DNA from: JANRKF01 sp033763575
GTDB taxonomy: Bacteria > Pseudomonadota > Alphaproteobacteria > Rickettsiales > SXRF01
Length of the DNA stretch: 59,808 nt
Direction: 5' to 3'
Assembly: GCA_033763575.1 (NCBI GenBank)
Contig: JANRKF010000002.1
Location: 1-59,808, forward strand
Shown here: positions 48,570-59,338 of the stretch, piece after piece
Position numbering within the stretch: position 1 is the first letter of the stretch
How the letters are laid out: every line of letters begins with the position of its first letter
The notes under the pieces: model-generated
The model's database searches: none
Seen by the model: the letters and a program-made list of their open reading frames with translations, nothing else
What the model was told of the DNA's origin: nothing
Position numbers and translations under genes: made by a program

Positions 48570-49105
48570 TGCGCCCGCTATGGATGCTGTGTTGTGCGGG
48601 CCTGGCAGTAAGCGCAGGCGCGGCCTTCGCGCAGGGGCTCACGGCAACGCAGGCCATCGACCAATCCCTGTTTTATTCGGAGCCGGTGGAAGAGGAAGTG
48701 TCGCCGGAAGCGGCGGCGCCCGCACCGCCGGCCGCGAAAAACCCGCAAGCGAGTGCATCGGAGCCGCAGCCGGAATATAACGTGGCGCTGCTGCAGGGAT
48801 TAAAAAAAGTCACCGCGGAAACGGTCGTTTTTGAGGCGCCGGTCGATGGGCCGGTTGCGTTCGGCACGCTCACCGTCACGGTCAAGAAATGCACCAAATC
48901 CCGCCCGGAAGACCGGCCCGATAATGCGGCGCTGCTATCGATCGAGGATAAAAAACCCGATGGGGATTCGGTGACGGCATTCTCAGGCTGGATTTTTTCT
49001 TCCAGCCCGTCGATTTCGGCGCTCGAACATCCGGTCTACGACATCACGATGCTCGATTGCCTGGTCAAGCCTACAGCGCGTGATCCACACCCACCGCGTC
49101 GCTGA
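48569..49105 (+). CDS. DUF2155 domain protein (exported)
   Basis: A 178-residue alphaproteobacterial protein with a signal peptide (MRPLWMLCCAGLAVSAGAA, cleaved at AFAQ), a Pro/Ala/Glu-rich linker (about 40-65), and the DUF2155 domain (about 75-170) with VVFEAPVDGPVAFGTLTVTVKKC and AFSGWIFSSSPSISALEHPVYDITMLDC; the two cysteines may form a disulfide. Function unknown. It follows mlaD with one-base overlap. Its last 35 bp overlap the 3' end of pyrD on the other strand, and the C-terminal tail (KPTARDPHPPRR) is encoded by that overlap. Confidence 0.85.
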   Translation: MRPLWMLCCAGLAVSAGAAFAQGLTATQAIDQSLFYSEPVEEEVSPEAAAPAPPAAKNPQASASEPQPEYNVALLQGLKKVTAETVVFEAPVDGPVAFGTLTVTVKKCTKSRPEDRPDNAALLSIEDKKPDGDSVTAFSGWIFSSSPSISALEHPVYDITMLDCLVKPTARDPHPPRR

Positions 49106-50135
49106 TATGGGCGAAGCCGTCTTTCGCCAGTAGCACAGGCAGGCCTTCGACGATGTCGCGGACCACGCCAAACCCCTGATAGACCAGCGCCGTATAAAGC
49201 TGCACGAGGCTTGCGCCTGCGCGGATTTTTTTATAGGCATCCTGCGCGGTGCTTATACCGCCCACACCGACCAGCGGAATGGCGCCCTTGGTCAGCACAT
49301 ACATGCGCGCAAGCACTTCCGTGGAAAGCGCGAAAAGCGGCGCGCCGCTCAATCCCCCCTGCTCGCCATGCAAAGAAGATTGCAACGTACGCGGGCGCTT
49401 AATCGTGGTGTTGCTGATAATGATGCCGTCCACCGCCAGCGATAGCGCGACATCCGCCACATCTTCCATCTCCGGTTCGCTCAAATCCGGGGCGATTTTA
49501 AGCAGCAGCGGCACCTTTTTTCCCTGCGCGGCGATGTGCCGGTTGCGCGCTGTCATCAGCGTGGTGAGCAGCTGGGTGAGCTGTTCGCGTTTTTGCAATG
49601 TGCGCAGGCCTTGCGTATTGGGCGAGGAAATATTGATGGCGATATAATCGGCATAAGCATAGACCGCATTGAGGCAGGTGACGTAATCGCCGATCGCATC
49701 TTCGGCATTTTTATTTTTGCCGATATTGGCGCCGACGATACCGCCCTTTTCCCGCGCAGAGAGTGAGTGCACGAAGGCATCGATGCCTTTATTGTTGAAG
49801 CCGAGCCGGTTGATCACCGCCGCATCTTTTTTCAGGCGGAACATGCGCGGCGCCGGGTTGCCTTCCTGCGGCAGGGGCGTCACCGTGCCCGCTTCGACGA
49901 ACCCGAATCCCTGGCGAAGCAGCGGCCCGGTCGCTTCGGCATTTTTATCGAACCCGGCCGCAAGCCCCACCGGGTTGGCAAACGGCAACCCGAATAGTTT
50001 TTGTTCGAGAAACGGGTTGGGTGTGATCGGGGCAGAAGGCAGTAGCGAACGCTTAAGCGCCCACAGGCCAAGCGCGTGCGCCTGCTCGGGCGGCAGCAGA
50101 TGGACGAAGGGCAGCAATAGGCGGTCAGGTTGCAT
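49071..50135 (-). CDS. pyrD: Dihydroorotate dehydrogenase (quinone), class 2
   Basis: Membrane-associated FMN enzyme oxidising dihydroorotate to orotate with ubiquinone, fourth step of pyrimidine synthesis. 354 residues. It has the class 2 N-terminal extension (LLPFVHLLPPEQAHALGLWAL), FMN/substrate blocks GLAAGFDKNAEATGPLLRQGFGFVEAGTVTP, NRLGFNNKG, INISSPNTQGLR with the catalytic Ser in NISSPNT, KIAPDLSEPEM, IISNTT, LSGAPLFALST and GVGGISTAQDAYKKIRAGASLVQLYTALVY. Convergent with DUF2155 with a 35-bp overlap; the hypothetical gene at 50147-50500 lies upstream on the same strand. Confidence 0.96.
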   Translation of the reverse strand: MQPDRLLLPFVHLLPPEQAHALGLWALKRSLLPSAPITPNPFLEQKLFGLPFANPVGLAAGFDKNAEATGPLLRQGFGFVEAGTVTPLPQEGNPAPRMFRLKKDAAVINRLGFNNKGIDAFVHSLSAREKGGIVGANIGKNKNAEDAIGDYVTCLNAVYAYADYIAINISSPNTQGLRTLQKREQLTQLLTTLMTARNRHIAAQGKKVPLLLKIAPDLSEPEMEDVADVALSLAVDGIIISNTTIKRPRTLQSSLHGEQGGLSGAPLFALSTEVLARMYVLTKGAIPLVGVGGISTAQDAYKKIRAGASLVQLYTALVYQGFGVVRDIVEGLPVLLAKDGFAHISDAVGVDHAL

Positions 50136-50146
50136 CGCCGCCGTGT

Positions 50147-50500
50147 TTAGCGCATTTCGTCGTAAACATAAAGCAGGAGTTTATCGCGGTCGCCGGACGG
50201 CGGTGGCGCGTCTTTTGCTTCATCGCTTGCCAGATAGCTGGCCGGTTCTTTTCCTGTTTTCTCCCGTGAGCGGATGACACGCCCCGGCTGCTGGCGGGTG
50301 GCGGATTTCAGCGAATAAAAACGCGTGGCGCTCGCGAGGCTTCGTGTCTTTTTTTCCCGCGGCGGCAGCGGCATGAAACGCAGCGCCGCCTGCTTTGAAA
50401 CAGCGGCCTTTGCGTCTGCCTCCGCCGCACGGCTTTCCAGCGGCGGCATCATAAAAACCGACAGCAACAGAATGGCCATGATATTTTTTACAATGCTCAT
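50147..50500 (-). CDS. Hypothetical exported protein
   Basis: A 117-residue protein with a clear signal peptide (MSIVKNIMAILLLSVFMMPP, cleaved near SRAA). The mature part is basic and low-complexity (REKKTRSLASATRFYSLKSA, RQQPGRVIRSREKTG) and ends RDKLLLYVYDEMR. No recognised domain. It starts 12 bp upstream of pyrD, so may be co-transcribed with it, and diverges from the TPR gene at 50620. Export is supported by the signal peptide; any function is unknown. Confidence 0.55.
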   Translation of the reverse strand: MSIVKNIMAILLLSVFMMPPLESRAAEADAKAAVSKQAALRFMPLPPREKKTRSLASATRFYSLKSATRQQPGRVIRSREKTGKEPASYLASDEAKDAPPPSGDRDKLLLYVYDEMR

Positions 50501-50619
50501 GCACCCCCAAAAGCAATTTCTGTGCCGAAAAAAAATTCTTGGGTTTCCATGTCTTTTTTTAATGCAAAATCGCTCAAGCCCTCTACAATCAAAACAAATA
50601 AGTCAAACAGGTTGGTGGG

Positions 50620-52119
50620 ATGCTGGGTTTTTTACATAGGCATAACAGAATATGTACTGCATCGTTATTGGCAGTCACTGCACTCCTACCGCTGTCTTCC
50701 CATGCACGGGAAGTGAAGCTTTTCCCCTCGGCGCGGTCGGCCGGTAATTTTTCCGAAGCGCCTCCCGAACTGCCGCCGCTTTCCGCGCCCGACCCCATCG
50801 CCGCGCCACCCACCGCACAAACCGCGCCCGCCGCCGGGCAACCGCTGCGCGTCGTCATCCCCAACATCAAAGAGCAGGAAAAGACACGCGTCGCCGACGT
50901 GAAAAAAGCCAGGCCGAAATCGGCGGGCAGGCAGGAACCGTCGGAGGCTTCTTCCTTGCGTAAATTCTCCGAGGAACTTTATGCCAAGGCGCAGAACGCG
51001 CTTGCCAACGGCGTGTTGATTGCCGACTGGAGCAACACCCCGATCGTCCGCACCATGTTCCGGCCAAACATTCCTTTTGCGCCGCTGCCTCTAAGCTGGC
51101 AGGTGGCCGCCGTCGATCCGGCCAATCCTGATGCGAGCGTGGCGGTTGACACCCGCGCCATCGCCATGCTTACTCCGACGACGAACATTGCCATGCTTGC
51201 CCCGGCGGCGGGCGCGGCGGAAACCATCAACACCCAGCCGCCCGCGCCGATCACACCGGCCACCCCCGCAGCGCCGACCGCACCGGTGGCGACTGCCGCA
51301 CCGACCGCGCCGGTCGCGGTAGCGAGCGATCCTTCGGAACCGGCGCCGACACTCTCTTCCCAAAGCAAAGCCATCATTGATAAAGTACCGGCAGTGGCGG
51401 ATAAGAAACCGGAAACCGCAGCGGCAAAACCGGTGGAGATCACCCATGCCAAGGAAACCAACGTACTGAGTGCGGCGCCCGCGCCCCAGGCCAATGAAGC
51501 GCTCGGCGTCAAGGTGGGAAGCGTACGCACCAAGGTCGATGTGAATTACGAGCTGGAGCGGGCCTATAACGCGCTCATTGCCGGCCAGTCGGAAACGGCG
51601 ATACAGATTTATGAAGACATACTGACCGGCTCGCCCAAAAATAAAGAGGCGCTGTTCGGTCTGGCCAGCACCTATCACCGGCTGGGGCAGATCGATATCG
51701 CCCGCTCGCTTTACGGAAAATTGCTGGAGATCGATCCGAAACATCGCGACGGGTTGAATAATTTCCTGGTGCTGCTTGCCGACGAAGCGCCGCAGGAGGC
51801 CCTCTCCCAGATGGAGCGTTTAGAGACGCAAAATCCCGGCTTCAGCCCGATACCGGCGCAGATGGCCATCATTTACCAGAAATTAGGGGATCAGGACAAG
51901 GCGGTGGATAAAATGTATCGGGCGCTCGCCATTGCGCCGGAAAACATCACCTATCGCTATAATCTGGCCATCATGCTCGATAAAAGCGGCAAATATGACG
52001 AAGCCGGGAAGCTCTACACCCAGCTTCTCGATTCGCACGCGAAGGGCGGAGTTATTCCCGGTGACGCGACGAAAATTCAGCAAAGATTAACCTTTATCCG
52101 GTCTAATAGTTCTAGATAA
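50620..52119 (+). CDS. Exported TPR protein upstream of pilT-pilU
   Basis: A 499-residue protein: signal peptide (HNRICTASLLAVTALLPLSS, cleaved at SHAR, about residue 29), a Pro/Ala/Thr-rich low-complexity region (about 45-290, with repeated PTAPVA units), and at least four TPR-like helix pairs at about 305-480 (ELERAYNALIAGQSETAIQI, ALFGLASTYHRLGQIDIARS, MAIIYQKLGDQDKAVDKMYR, YNLAIMLDKSGKYDEAGKLY). The layout resembles pilus accessory proteins such as PilF/PilW-type pilotins, or a periplasmic scaffold. It is 30 bp before pilT on the same strand, so a pilus role is likely. Confidence 0.72.
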   Translation: MLGFLHRHNRICTASLLAVTALLPLSSHAREVKLFPSARSAGNFSEAPPELPPLSAPDPIAAPPTAQTAPAAGQPLRVVIPNIKEQEKTRVADVKKARPKSAGRQEPSEASSLRKFSEELYAKAQNALANGVLIADWSNTPIVRTMFRPNIPFAPLPLSWQVAAVDPANPDASVAVDTRAIAMLTPTTNIAMLAPAAGAAETINTQPPAPITPATPAAPTAPVATAAPTAPVAVASDPSEPAPTLSSQSKAIIDKVPAVADKKPETAAAKPVEITHAKETNVLSAAPAPQANEALGVKVGSVRTKVDVNYELERAYNALIAGQSETAIQIYEDILTGSPKNKEALFGLASTYHRLGQIDIARSLYGKLLEIDPKHRDGLNNFLVLLADEAPQEALSQMERLETQNPGFSPIPAQMAIIYQKLGDQDKAVDKMYRALAIAPENITYRYNLAIMLDKSGKYDEAGKLYTQLLDSHAKGGVIPGDATKIQQRLTFIRSNSSR

Positions 52120-52149
52120 TTCCGTCTGAAAATATAGAGCAGTAGAGCC

Positions 52150-53250
52150 ATGGATATTACCGACCTTCTGGTACTGACCAAGAAGAATAACGCGTCCGAC
52201 CTGCACTTATCCGTAGGCAACCCTCCGATCATGCGGCTGCACGGGGAGATCGTGCAGCATAACAGCGATATTCTGACCGTCGATGAGATCAAGTCGATGC
52301 TGTATTCGGTGATGACCGAGCAGCAGCGCTCCGATTACGAGCGCGATCTGGAGCTCGATTTCGCGATTTCCTTCGGCGAAAATATGCGTTTCCGTATCAA
52401 CGCGTTTAACACCATCGCCGGACCGGCAGCCGTGCTGCGGACCATTCCCACCCAGATTATTTCGCTGGAAGATCTCGGCGCGCCCGATACGCTTGCGCGG
52501 CTGGCCACGCTCAACAAAGGCATGGTACTGGTCACCGGCCCCACCGGCAGCGGTAAATCGACCACACTGGCCGCCATGATGGATCACATCAACACCCACC
52601 AGGCGCGCCACATCATCACCATTGAAGACCCGGTGGAGTTCATCCACAGCTCCAAAAAATCGCTGATCAACCAGCGTGAAGTCGGCCGCAACACCAAGAG
52701 TTTTGCGCGAGCGCTGAAAAGCGCGCTGCGGGAAGACCCGGACGTGATACTGGTTGGCGAGCTGCGCGATATCGAGACCATCCAGCTGGCGCTGACGGCG
52801 GCAGAAACCGGTCACTTAGTGTTCGGCACGCTGCATACCAGCTCGGCGGCGAAAACCATCGACCGCGTGATCGACGTGTTCCCGGCCGGCGACAAAGGCA
52901 TGGTGCGCGCCATGCTGTCGGCGTCGCTGGAAGCGGTGATCGCCCAGACGCTGCTGAAGACGATTCAGGGTGGCCGCGTCGCCGCCCATGAAATCATGCT
53001 GGGCACCTCGGCGGTGCGCAACCTGATCCGCGAGGGCAAGGTGCCGCAGCTTTATTCGATGATCCAGATGGGCAGCAAGCTCGGGATGATGTCGATGAAA
53101 GACAGCATCTACGACCTCATGAACAAGAAAATCATTTCGCCGGAAACCGCCAAAAGCGCGCTGATGACGTCGACCAGCGAAGAAACCGAGGGCGGCAACA
53201 ACACCCCGACGCCGCAGCCAACGCCCGAAAAGAAAAAACTTGGATTCTGA
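52150..53250 (+). CDS. pilT: Type IV pilus retraction ATPase PilT
   Basis: Hexameric ATPase that depolymerises pili for twitching motility. 366 residues. N-terminal PAS-like part with NASDLHLSVGNPPIMR, Walker A VTGPTGSGKSTTLAAM, Asp box ITIEDPVEF, Walker B EDPDVILVGELRD, His box TGHLVFGTLHT, and the PilT-specific AVRNLIREGK near the C-terminus. A Pro/Thr/Glu-rich tail ends it. One base separates its stop from pilU, with a pilin ATPase and platform protein 11 kb upstream, indicating a working retractable pilus. Confidence 0.96.
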   Translation: MDITDLLVLTKKNNASDLHLSVGNPPIMRLHGEIVQHNSDILTVDEIKSMLYSVMTEQQRSDYERDLELDFAISFGENMRFRINAFNTIAGPAAVLRTIPTQIISLEDLGAPDTLARLATLNKGMVLVTGPTGSGKSTTLAAMMDHINTHQARHIITIEDPVEFIHSSKKSLINQREVGRNTKSFARALKSALREDPDVILVGELRDIETIQLALTAAETGHLVFGTLHTSSAAKTIDRVIDVFPAGDKGMVRAMLSASLEAVIAQTLLKTIQGGRVAAHEIMLGTSAVRNLIREGKVPQLYSMIQMGSKLGMMSMKDSIYDLMNKKIISPETAKSALMTSTSEETEGGNNTPTPQPTPEKKKLGF

Positions 53251-53251
53251 T

Positions 53252-54364
53252 ATGGTAGCGGGAATCGAAACGCTGATTGACGAATTCGTGCGGCGCGACG
53301 CCAGCGACTTGTATATGACCGTGGGCGCGCACCCGTCTATCCGCCTCGCCCAGGGCATCGTCGGCATCGATCCGGATACGCTCACCGAAGAGGATGTGCA
53401 GGCGGCGATCAAGGGCATCCTGCCCGAATCGGTGCTGGATGAATTCTCCTCGACACTCGAATATAACACCGCGATCGACTGGAAGGGTGTAGCGCGGCTG
53501 CGCATCAACCTGTTTCGGCAACAGCACCGCACCGGCATGGTGATGCGGCGCATCCACACCTCCATTCCCGATTTTGAAACGCTCCAGCTGCCGCCGATAT
53601 ACGGCGACCTGGTCATGGAAAAGCGCGGCCTCATCCTGATCGTGGGCCCCACCGGCTCCGGCAAGTCCAGCTCGATGGCCAGCATGCTCCAATACCGCAA
53701 CACCCACGGCAACGGTCATATCGTGACCCTCGAAGACCCGGTGGAATATTTACTCGAACATAAGAATTGCATCATCACCCAGCGCGATGTCGGCATCGAC
53801 ACCTACTCTTTCGGCATCGGCCTGAAAAACACGCTGCGTCAGGCGCCGGATATTATCGTTATCGGCGAGATCCGCGACCGCGAGGCGATGGAACATGCGA
53901 TCGTGTTTGCCGAAACCGGGCATCTCTGCCTCGCCACGCTGCACGCCAATAATGCCAACCAGGCGATCGAGCGCATCGTCAATTTCTTCCCCGAGGAAAA
54001 GCACCGCCAGGTGCTGCTCAACCTCTCGCTCAACCTGCGCGCCATTTTATCGCAGCGGCTCATGCCCAATACGACGGGTTCGCGCAGCATCGCCATCGAG
54101 ATCATGCTGAATCAGGGCCTCATCCGCCAGCTCATCCATGACGGCCATGTGCGCGAGCTGAAGGAATGCATCGAGAAGGGCCGCGACCAGGGCATGCAAA
54201 GCTTCGACCAGCATTTAATCGATCTCTGCCAGGCGGGCATTATCAGCGAGGCGACCGCATTCCTCGAAGCCGATACGCCGTCCAACGTCAGGCTCGCGCT
54301 CAAGCAGAGCGAAATCGCCCGGCGCACCGATTTAGGTGATCATCAAAAGAAGGGTAACTTCTAG
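53252..54364 (+). CDS. pilU: PilT-paralogous ATPase PilU
   Basis: Accessory retraction ATPase, usually adjacent to pilT. 370 residues from ATG 53252 (MVAGIETLIDEFVRRDASD); the frame opens at 53240 inside pilT. Motifs are DASDLYMTVGAHPSIRL, Walker A VGPTGSGKSSSMASM, VTLEDPVEYLLEH, Walker B APDIIVIGEIRDRE, and TGHLCLATLHANNANQAIERI, the last being the PilU form of the His box. The PilT motif AIRNLIRE is absent (LIRQLIHDGHVREL instead). It ends 5 bp from the convergent NDUFA12 gene. Confidence 0.94.
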   Translation: MVAGIETLIDEFVRRDASDLYMTVGAHPSIRLAQGIVGIDPDTLTEEDVQAAIKGILPESVLDEFSSTLEYNTAIDWKGVARLRINLFRQQHRTGMVMRRIHTSIPDFETLQLPPIYGDLVMEKRGLILIVGPTGSGKSSSMASMLQYRNTHGNGHIVTLEDPVEYLLEHKNCIITQRDVGIDTYSFGIGLKNTLRQAPDIIVIGEIRDREAMEHAIVFAETGHLCLATLHANNANQAIERIVNFFPEEKHRQVLLNLSLNLRAILSQRLMPNTTGSRSIAIEIMLNQGLIRQLIHDGHVRELKECIEKGRDQGMQSFDQHLIDLCQAGIISEATAFLEADTPSNVRLALKQSEIARRTDLGDHQKKGNF

Positions 54365-54368
54365 GAAC

Positions 54369-54722
54369 CTAGGGTTTCCATGCCTGATAGTCGGCGGTGC
54401 TGGAAGCGCGCTGGCCGCCCTTGGCCAGATGCCCCGGCGGCAGGTAGGCGCCCGTCGTGCCGGTGAGGTTGGGCAAGTGCGGTTTTTCCCATGCATGATG
54501 CGCCACCGAACGCTGCGACGGCGGCACGTCCAGCGTATAATGCATCCAGCCGTGCCATTCCGGCGGGATCTTGGAAGGCTCAGGCTGCCCCTTATACATC
54601 ACCCAGCGTTTGGCGGTGCGATGTCTGGGTGTTTTTCTCTCCGTGAAATAGCAGTTGCCGTGGGAATCTTCGCCCACTTTTTTGCCGTGAAAGAACGTAT
54701 AAAGCTGTGTGGTAATCGTCAT
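54369..54722 (-). CDS. NADH:ubiquinone oxidoreductase NDUFA12 family protein
   Basis: Accessory subunit of complex I shared by alphaproteobacteria and mitochondria (B17.2). 117 residues: the conserved VGEDSHGNCYFTERKT, RHRTAKRWVMYKG, SKIPPEWHGWMHYTLD and the C-terminal NLTGTTGAYLPPGHL are family hallmarks. In many alphaproteobacteria it sits beside mlaD and DUF2155; here those genes are 5 kb away, with pyrD and the pilus genes in between. Upstream, 10 bp away on the same strand, is a small hypothetical gene. Confidence 0.93.
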   Translation of the reverse strand: MTITTQLYTFFHGKKVGEDSHGNCYFTERKTPRHRTAKRWVMYKGQPEPSKIPPEWHGWMHYTLDVPPSQRSVAHHAWEKPHLPNLTGTTGAYLPPGHLAKGGQRASSTADYQAWKP

Positions 54723-54732
54723 ATCCGATGAC

Positions 54733-54966
54733 TTACCACGTAATATTCATTCGTTCCAGTCTTTCGAGATTCGATTTGCCGGAACTTTCCTGCGCGTTTA
54801 AGGAAATCTTGATAATCGACTGGGTGTCCATGCAATCGGCATGGATCATCGACCGGATCAGGAGTTGTTTAATCTGCTGGTAGAGTTTTTTATCGGTGAT
54901 GGGGGGCGATGTCAGCACCCTCCTCTCGAGATTCCATGTTTTGAGGATTTGCGGAAGCGTTCTCAT
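54733..54966 (-). CDS. Hypothetical protein upstream of the NDUFA12 gene
   Basis: A 77-residue frame, MRTLPQILKTWNLERRVLTS at the start, predicted mainly helical (DKKLYQQIKQLLIRSMIHAD, SGKSNLERLERMN), with no signal peptide or membrane helix. I recognise no family. It ends 10 bp before the NDUFA12 gene on the same strand, which favours a real gene in a two-gene operon, but its base composition is more AT-rich than its neighbours and the start lacks an obvious ribosome site. It could be recently acquired or spurious. Confidence 0.4.
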   Translation of the reverse strand: MRTLPQILKTWNLERRVLTSPPITDKKLYQQIKQLLIRSMIHADCMDTQSIIKISLNAQESSGKSNLERLERMNITW

Positions 54967-55101
54967 AATCTGGCAATACAGTGATACCCGTTACTCACCC
55001 TATAATTATATCACATATAACGGGAAATATCCATGGGTAGTTTTGGGCGCAAAACCGCTATGAGTCCCGGTTTACGACAAAAAACCAGCTTAAAAAAGAG
55101 C
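54967..55101. other. Intergenic region between rpoD and the 77-residue gene
   Basis: 135 bp. It must hold the rpoD 3' end and the promoter of the 54966 gene. I see no standard hairpin terminator and no repeat of the classes found elsewhere. Confidence 0.4.
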
Positions 55102-57333
<2,232 letters not shown>

Positions 57334-57515
57334 GCGATGCGATTCCTTTGTTTTGGATTCAGGCGATTTCTTCCCTTTCTTCGACTTTAAGTCGCTGAAT
57401 AAAAAAGGAAAAAACATTCCGTCTCTCCATAATGTGGAAAGTTTAACTGGCTAGATGTAATGGTTTATTTTGAATTTTCAACAGGAAAATTAAAAATACT
57501 CAGCAACCACCGGCA

Positions 57516-59327
57516 TCACGCCACGTCACTTTGCATGGGCGCGAAGGTGCGGGCGGTCTGGGCCGAGCGGATGGCATTCTGCAAATCGACCAGGCGTTTC
57601 AGGCCATCTTCATCCATGCCGCCCACCTGCTCCTGCAGCACGGTGAGCTCATGCTGCATATGGGCGATCTGGTAGGCGGAGACGGTTTCGTTCCACAGCA
57701 CCACCGCATCGCCCGCCGAGAGGGTGGAGCTATAGGGGAGCTTCAGCGCGTCGGCGACGAATTCGATGCACCATGATTCCTGCACCGCCTCGATCAGCTT
57801 TACACGAAACGATTCCGGCTCCGAAACATGATCGTCATGGGCAAGGACAAGGATGGCGTCGCGCAGGGTGCCAAGGCGCGGCGTGGCGATCGTCACATGC
57901 GACACGAATTCTTCGACGCTTGCGCGCTCAAGCAGGCTGGGGAAAATCACCAGCGTTTTCAGCATGCGGCTGGTAAGCATTTCGAGCGCGGTGGAATGAT
58001 GCTGCGCCACCACCTGCTCCACCTTGGTCGAGCGCGTTTTCGCCGCCGGTTTTTTGCTGCTGGTCGCCTCCCATAACTGCTTCTTGAAGAAGCTCACGAA
58101 ATGCTGGCGCACCGTGGGGTCGTTGATTTGCTTGGCGAGCTTGGTGAACGCGCCTTCCAGCCCGGCCCGGCCTTCGGCGAGGTTCAGTTTATATTGCGGG
58201 CTGAGCGTCTCCCACAGCACCTGCGACAGGCGCTTGGAATGGGCGAGGAGTTTTTCAAACGCCTCCTTGCCATGTTTCTGGATATAGCTGTCCGGGTCTT
58301 CGCCTTTGGGCAACACAGCGAAACGAAGCGAGTGCCCCGGCGCGATCAGCGGCAAGGCGATTTCCGCCGCCCGCAGCATGGCGCGTTGTCCCGCCGCGTC
58401 GCCGTCCAAACAGAAAACCGGTTCCTTGGAAAGCTGCCAGAGCAGGCGGAGATGCTCTGCGGTCACCGCCGTGCCGAGCGTGGCCACCGCATAATCGATG
58501 CCGCCCTGCGCGGTGGAGACGACATCCATATAGCCTTCCATCACCACCACCGTATTTTTATCCCGCGCCGGGCGCTTGGCGAGGTCGAGATTGAACAGCA
58601 CCTCGCCTTTTTTGAACAAATCGGTTTCGGGCGAGTTCAGGTATTTGGCGATGTTCTTGTTATTATTGTTGAGGACGCGCCCGCCGAAGGCGATCACCTT
58701 GCCGCTGGCATTCCTGATCGGGAAAATGAGCCGCCCGCGGAAACGGTCATAGATTTTTCCGTCCTCGCTGCGGCTGATGAGCCCGGCCTCGATCTGCTGC
58801 TCTACGTTATAACCGCTGGTGGCGAGGTGGTTATGGAGGCTCGTGCGCTCGTCGGGCGCATATCCCAGCCGGAACTGGCGGATGGTGGAAGGGTTGATGC
58901 CGCGCTTTTCAATATAGGACAGCGCATCGACATGGCTCGCCGAATGCAGTTGTTTCTCGAACCACTGGCAGGCGGCCTCGACCACGTCCTGCTGCTGCTT
59001 GTAGGATTCGATCCTGCGAATGGTTTCCGGCGACACTTCCGGCAGCGGAATACCGGCGTCGCGGGCGAGCGTTTCGATCGCTTCGGGATAGGAAAGCCGC
59101 TCGTGCTTGCGGATGAATTCGATGGCGTCGCCATGCGCGCCGCAGCCGAAACAGTGATAGAATCCTTTTTCGTCATTGACGGTGAAGCTCGGTGATTTTT
59201 CATTGTGGAACGGGCAGCAGGCCTTCCATTCGCGGCCGAATTTCTTGAGCGGGACGCGCTTTCCGACCACTTCCGACATCAGGAAATGGGACCGCAAACG
59301 CTCTATGAAAGCCGGGGGAAATCGCAT
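57516..59327 (-). CDS. dnaG: DNA primase
   Basis: Synthesises RNA primers for replication. 603 residues: the N-terminal zinc-binding domain (CPFHNEKSPSFTV ... YHCFGCGAHGDAIEF, CxxH/CxxC), RNA polymerase core with YDRFRGRLIFPI and GKVIAFGGRVL, TOPRIM acidic motifs VVMEGYMDVV and FCLDGDAAGQRA, and a C-terminal helicase-binding region. Upstream of rpoD, with a 98-bp AT-richer gap after correcting for the shorter rpoD start. Its start is only 11 bp from the divergent gene at 59339, so the promoter must overlap that gene or its own leader. Confidence 0.96.
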   Translation of the reverse strand: MRFPPAFIERLRSHFLMSEVVGKRVPLKKFGREWKACCPFHNEKSPSFTVNDEKGFYHCFGCGAHGDAIEFIRKHERLSYPEAIETLARDAGIPLPEVSPETIRRIESYKQQQDVVEAACQWFEKQLHSASHVDALSYIEKRGINPSTIRQFRLGYAPDERTSLHNHLATSGYNVEQQIEAGLISRSEDGKIYDRFRGRLIFPIRNASGKVIAFGGRVLNNNNKNIAKYLNSPETDLFKKGEVLFNLDLAKRPARDKNTVVVMEGYMDVVSTAQGGIDYAVATLGTAVTAEHLRLLWQLSKEPVFCLDGDAAGQRAMLRAAEIALPLIAPGHSLRFAVLPKGEDPDSYIQKHGKEAFEKLLAHSKRLSQVLWETLSPQYKLNLAEGRAGLEGAFTKLAKQINDPTVRQHFVSFFKKQLWEATSSKKPAAKTRSTKVEQVVAQHHSTALEMLTSRMLKTLVIFPSLLERASVEEFVSHVTIATPRLGTLRDAILVLAHDDHVSEPESFRVKLIEAVQESWCIEFVADALKLPYSSTLSAGDAVVLWNETVSAYQIAHMQHELTVLQEQVGGMDEDGLKRLVDLQNAIRSAQTARTFAPMQSDVA

Positions 59328-59338
59328 AGACTCCGTAT

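Noticed and set aside
57334..57417. Longer RpoD start at 57417
   Set aside because: The added residues (MFFPFLFSDLKSKKGKK) resemble no sigma N-terminus and the DNA is AT-rich leader-like; 57333 begins the Lys/Ala-rich tail directly.
58101..59195. 364-codon open frame opposite dnaG
   Set aside because: Shadow of dnaG; Arg/His/Gly-rich composition typical of antisense frames, no ribosome site.
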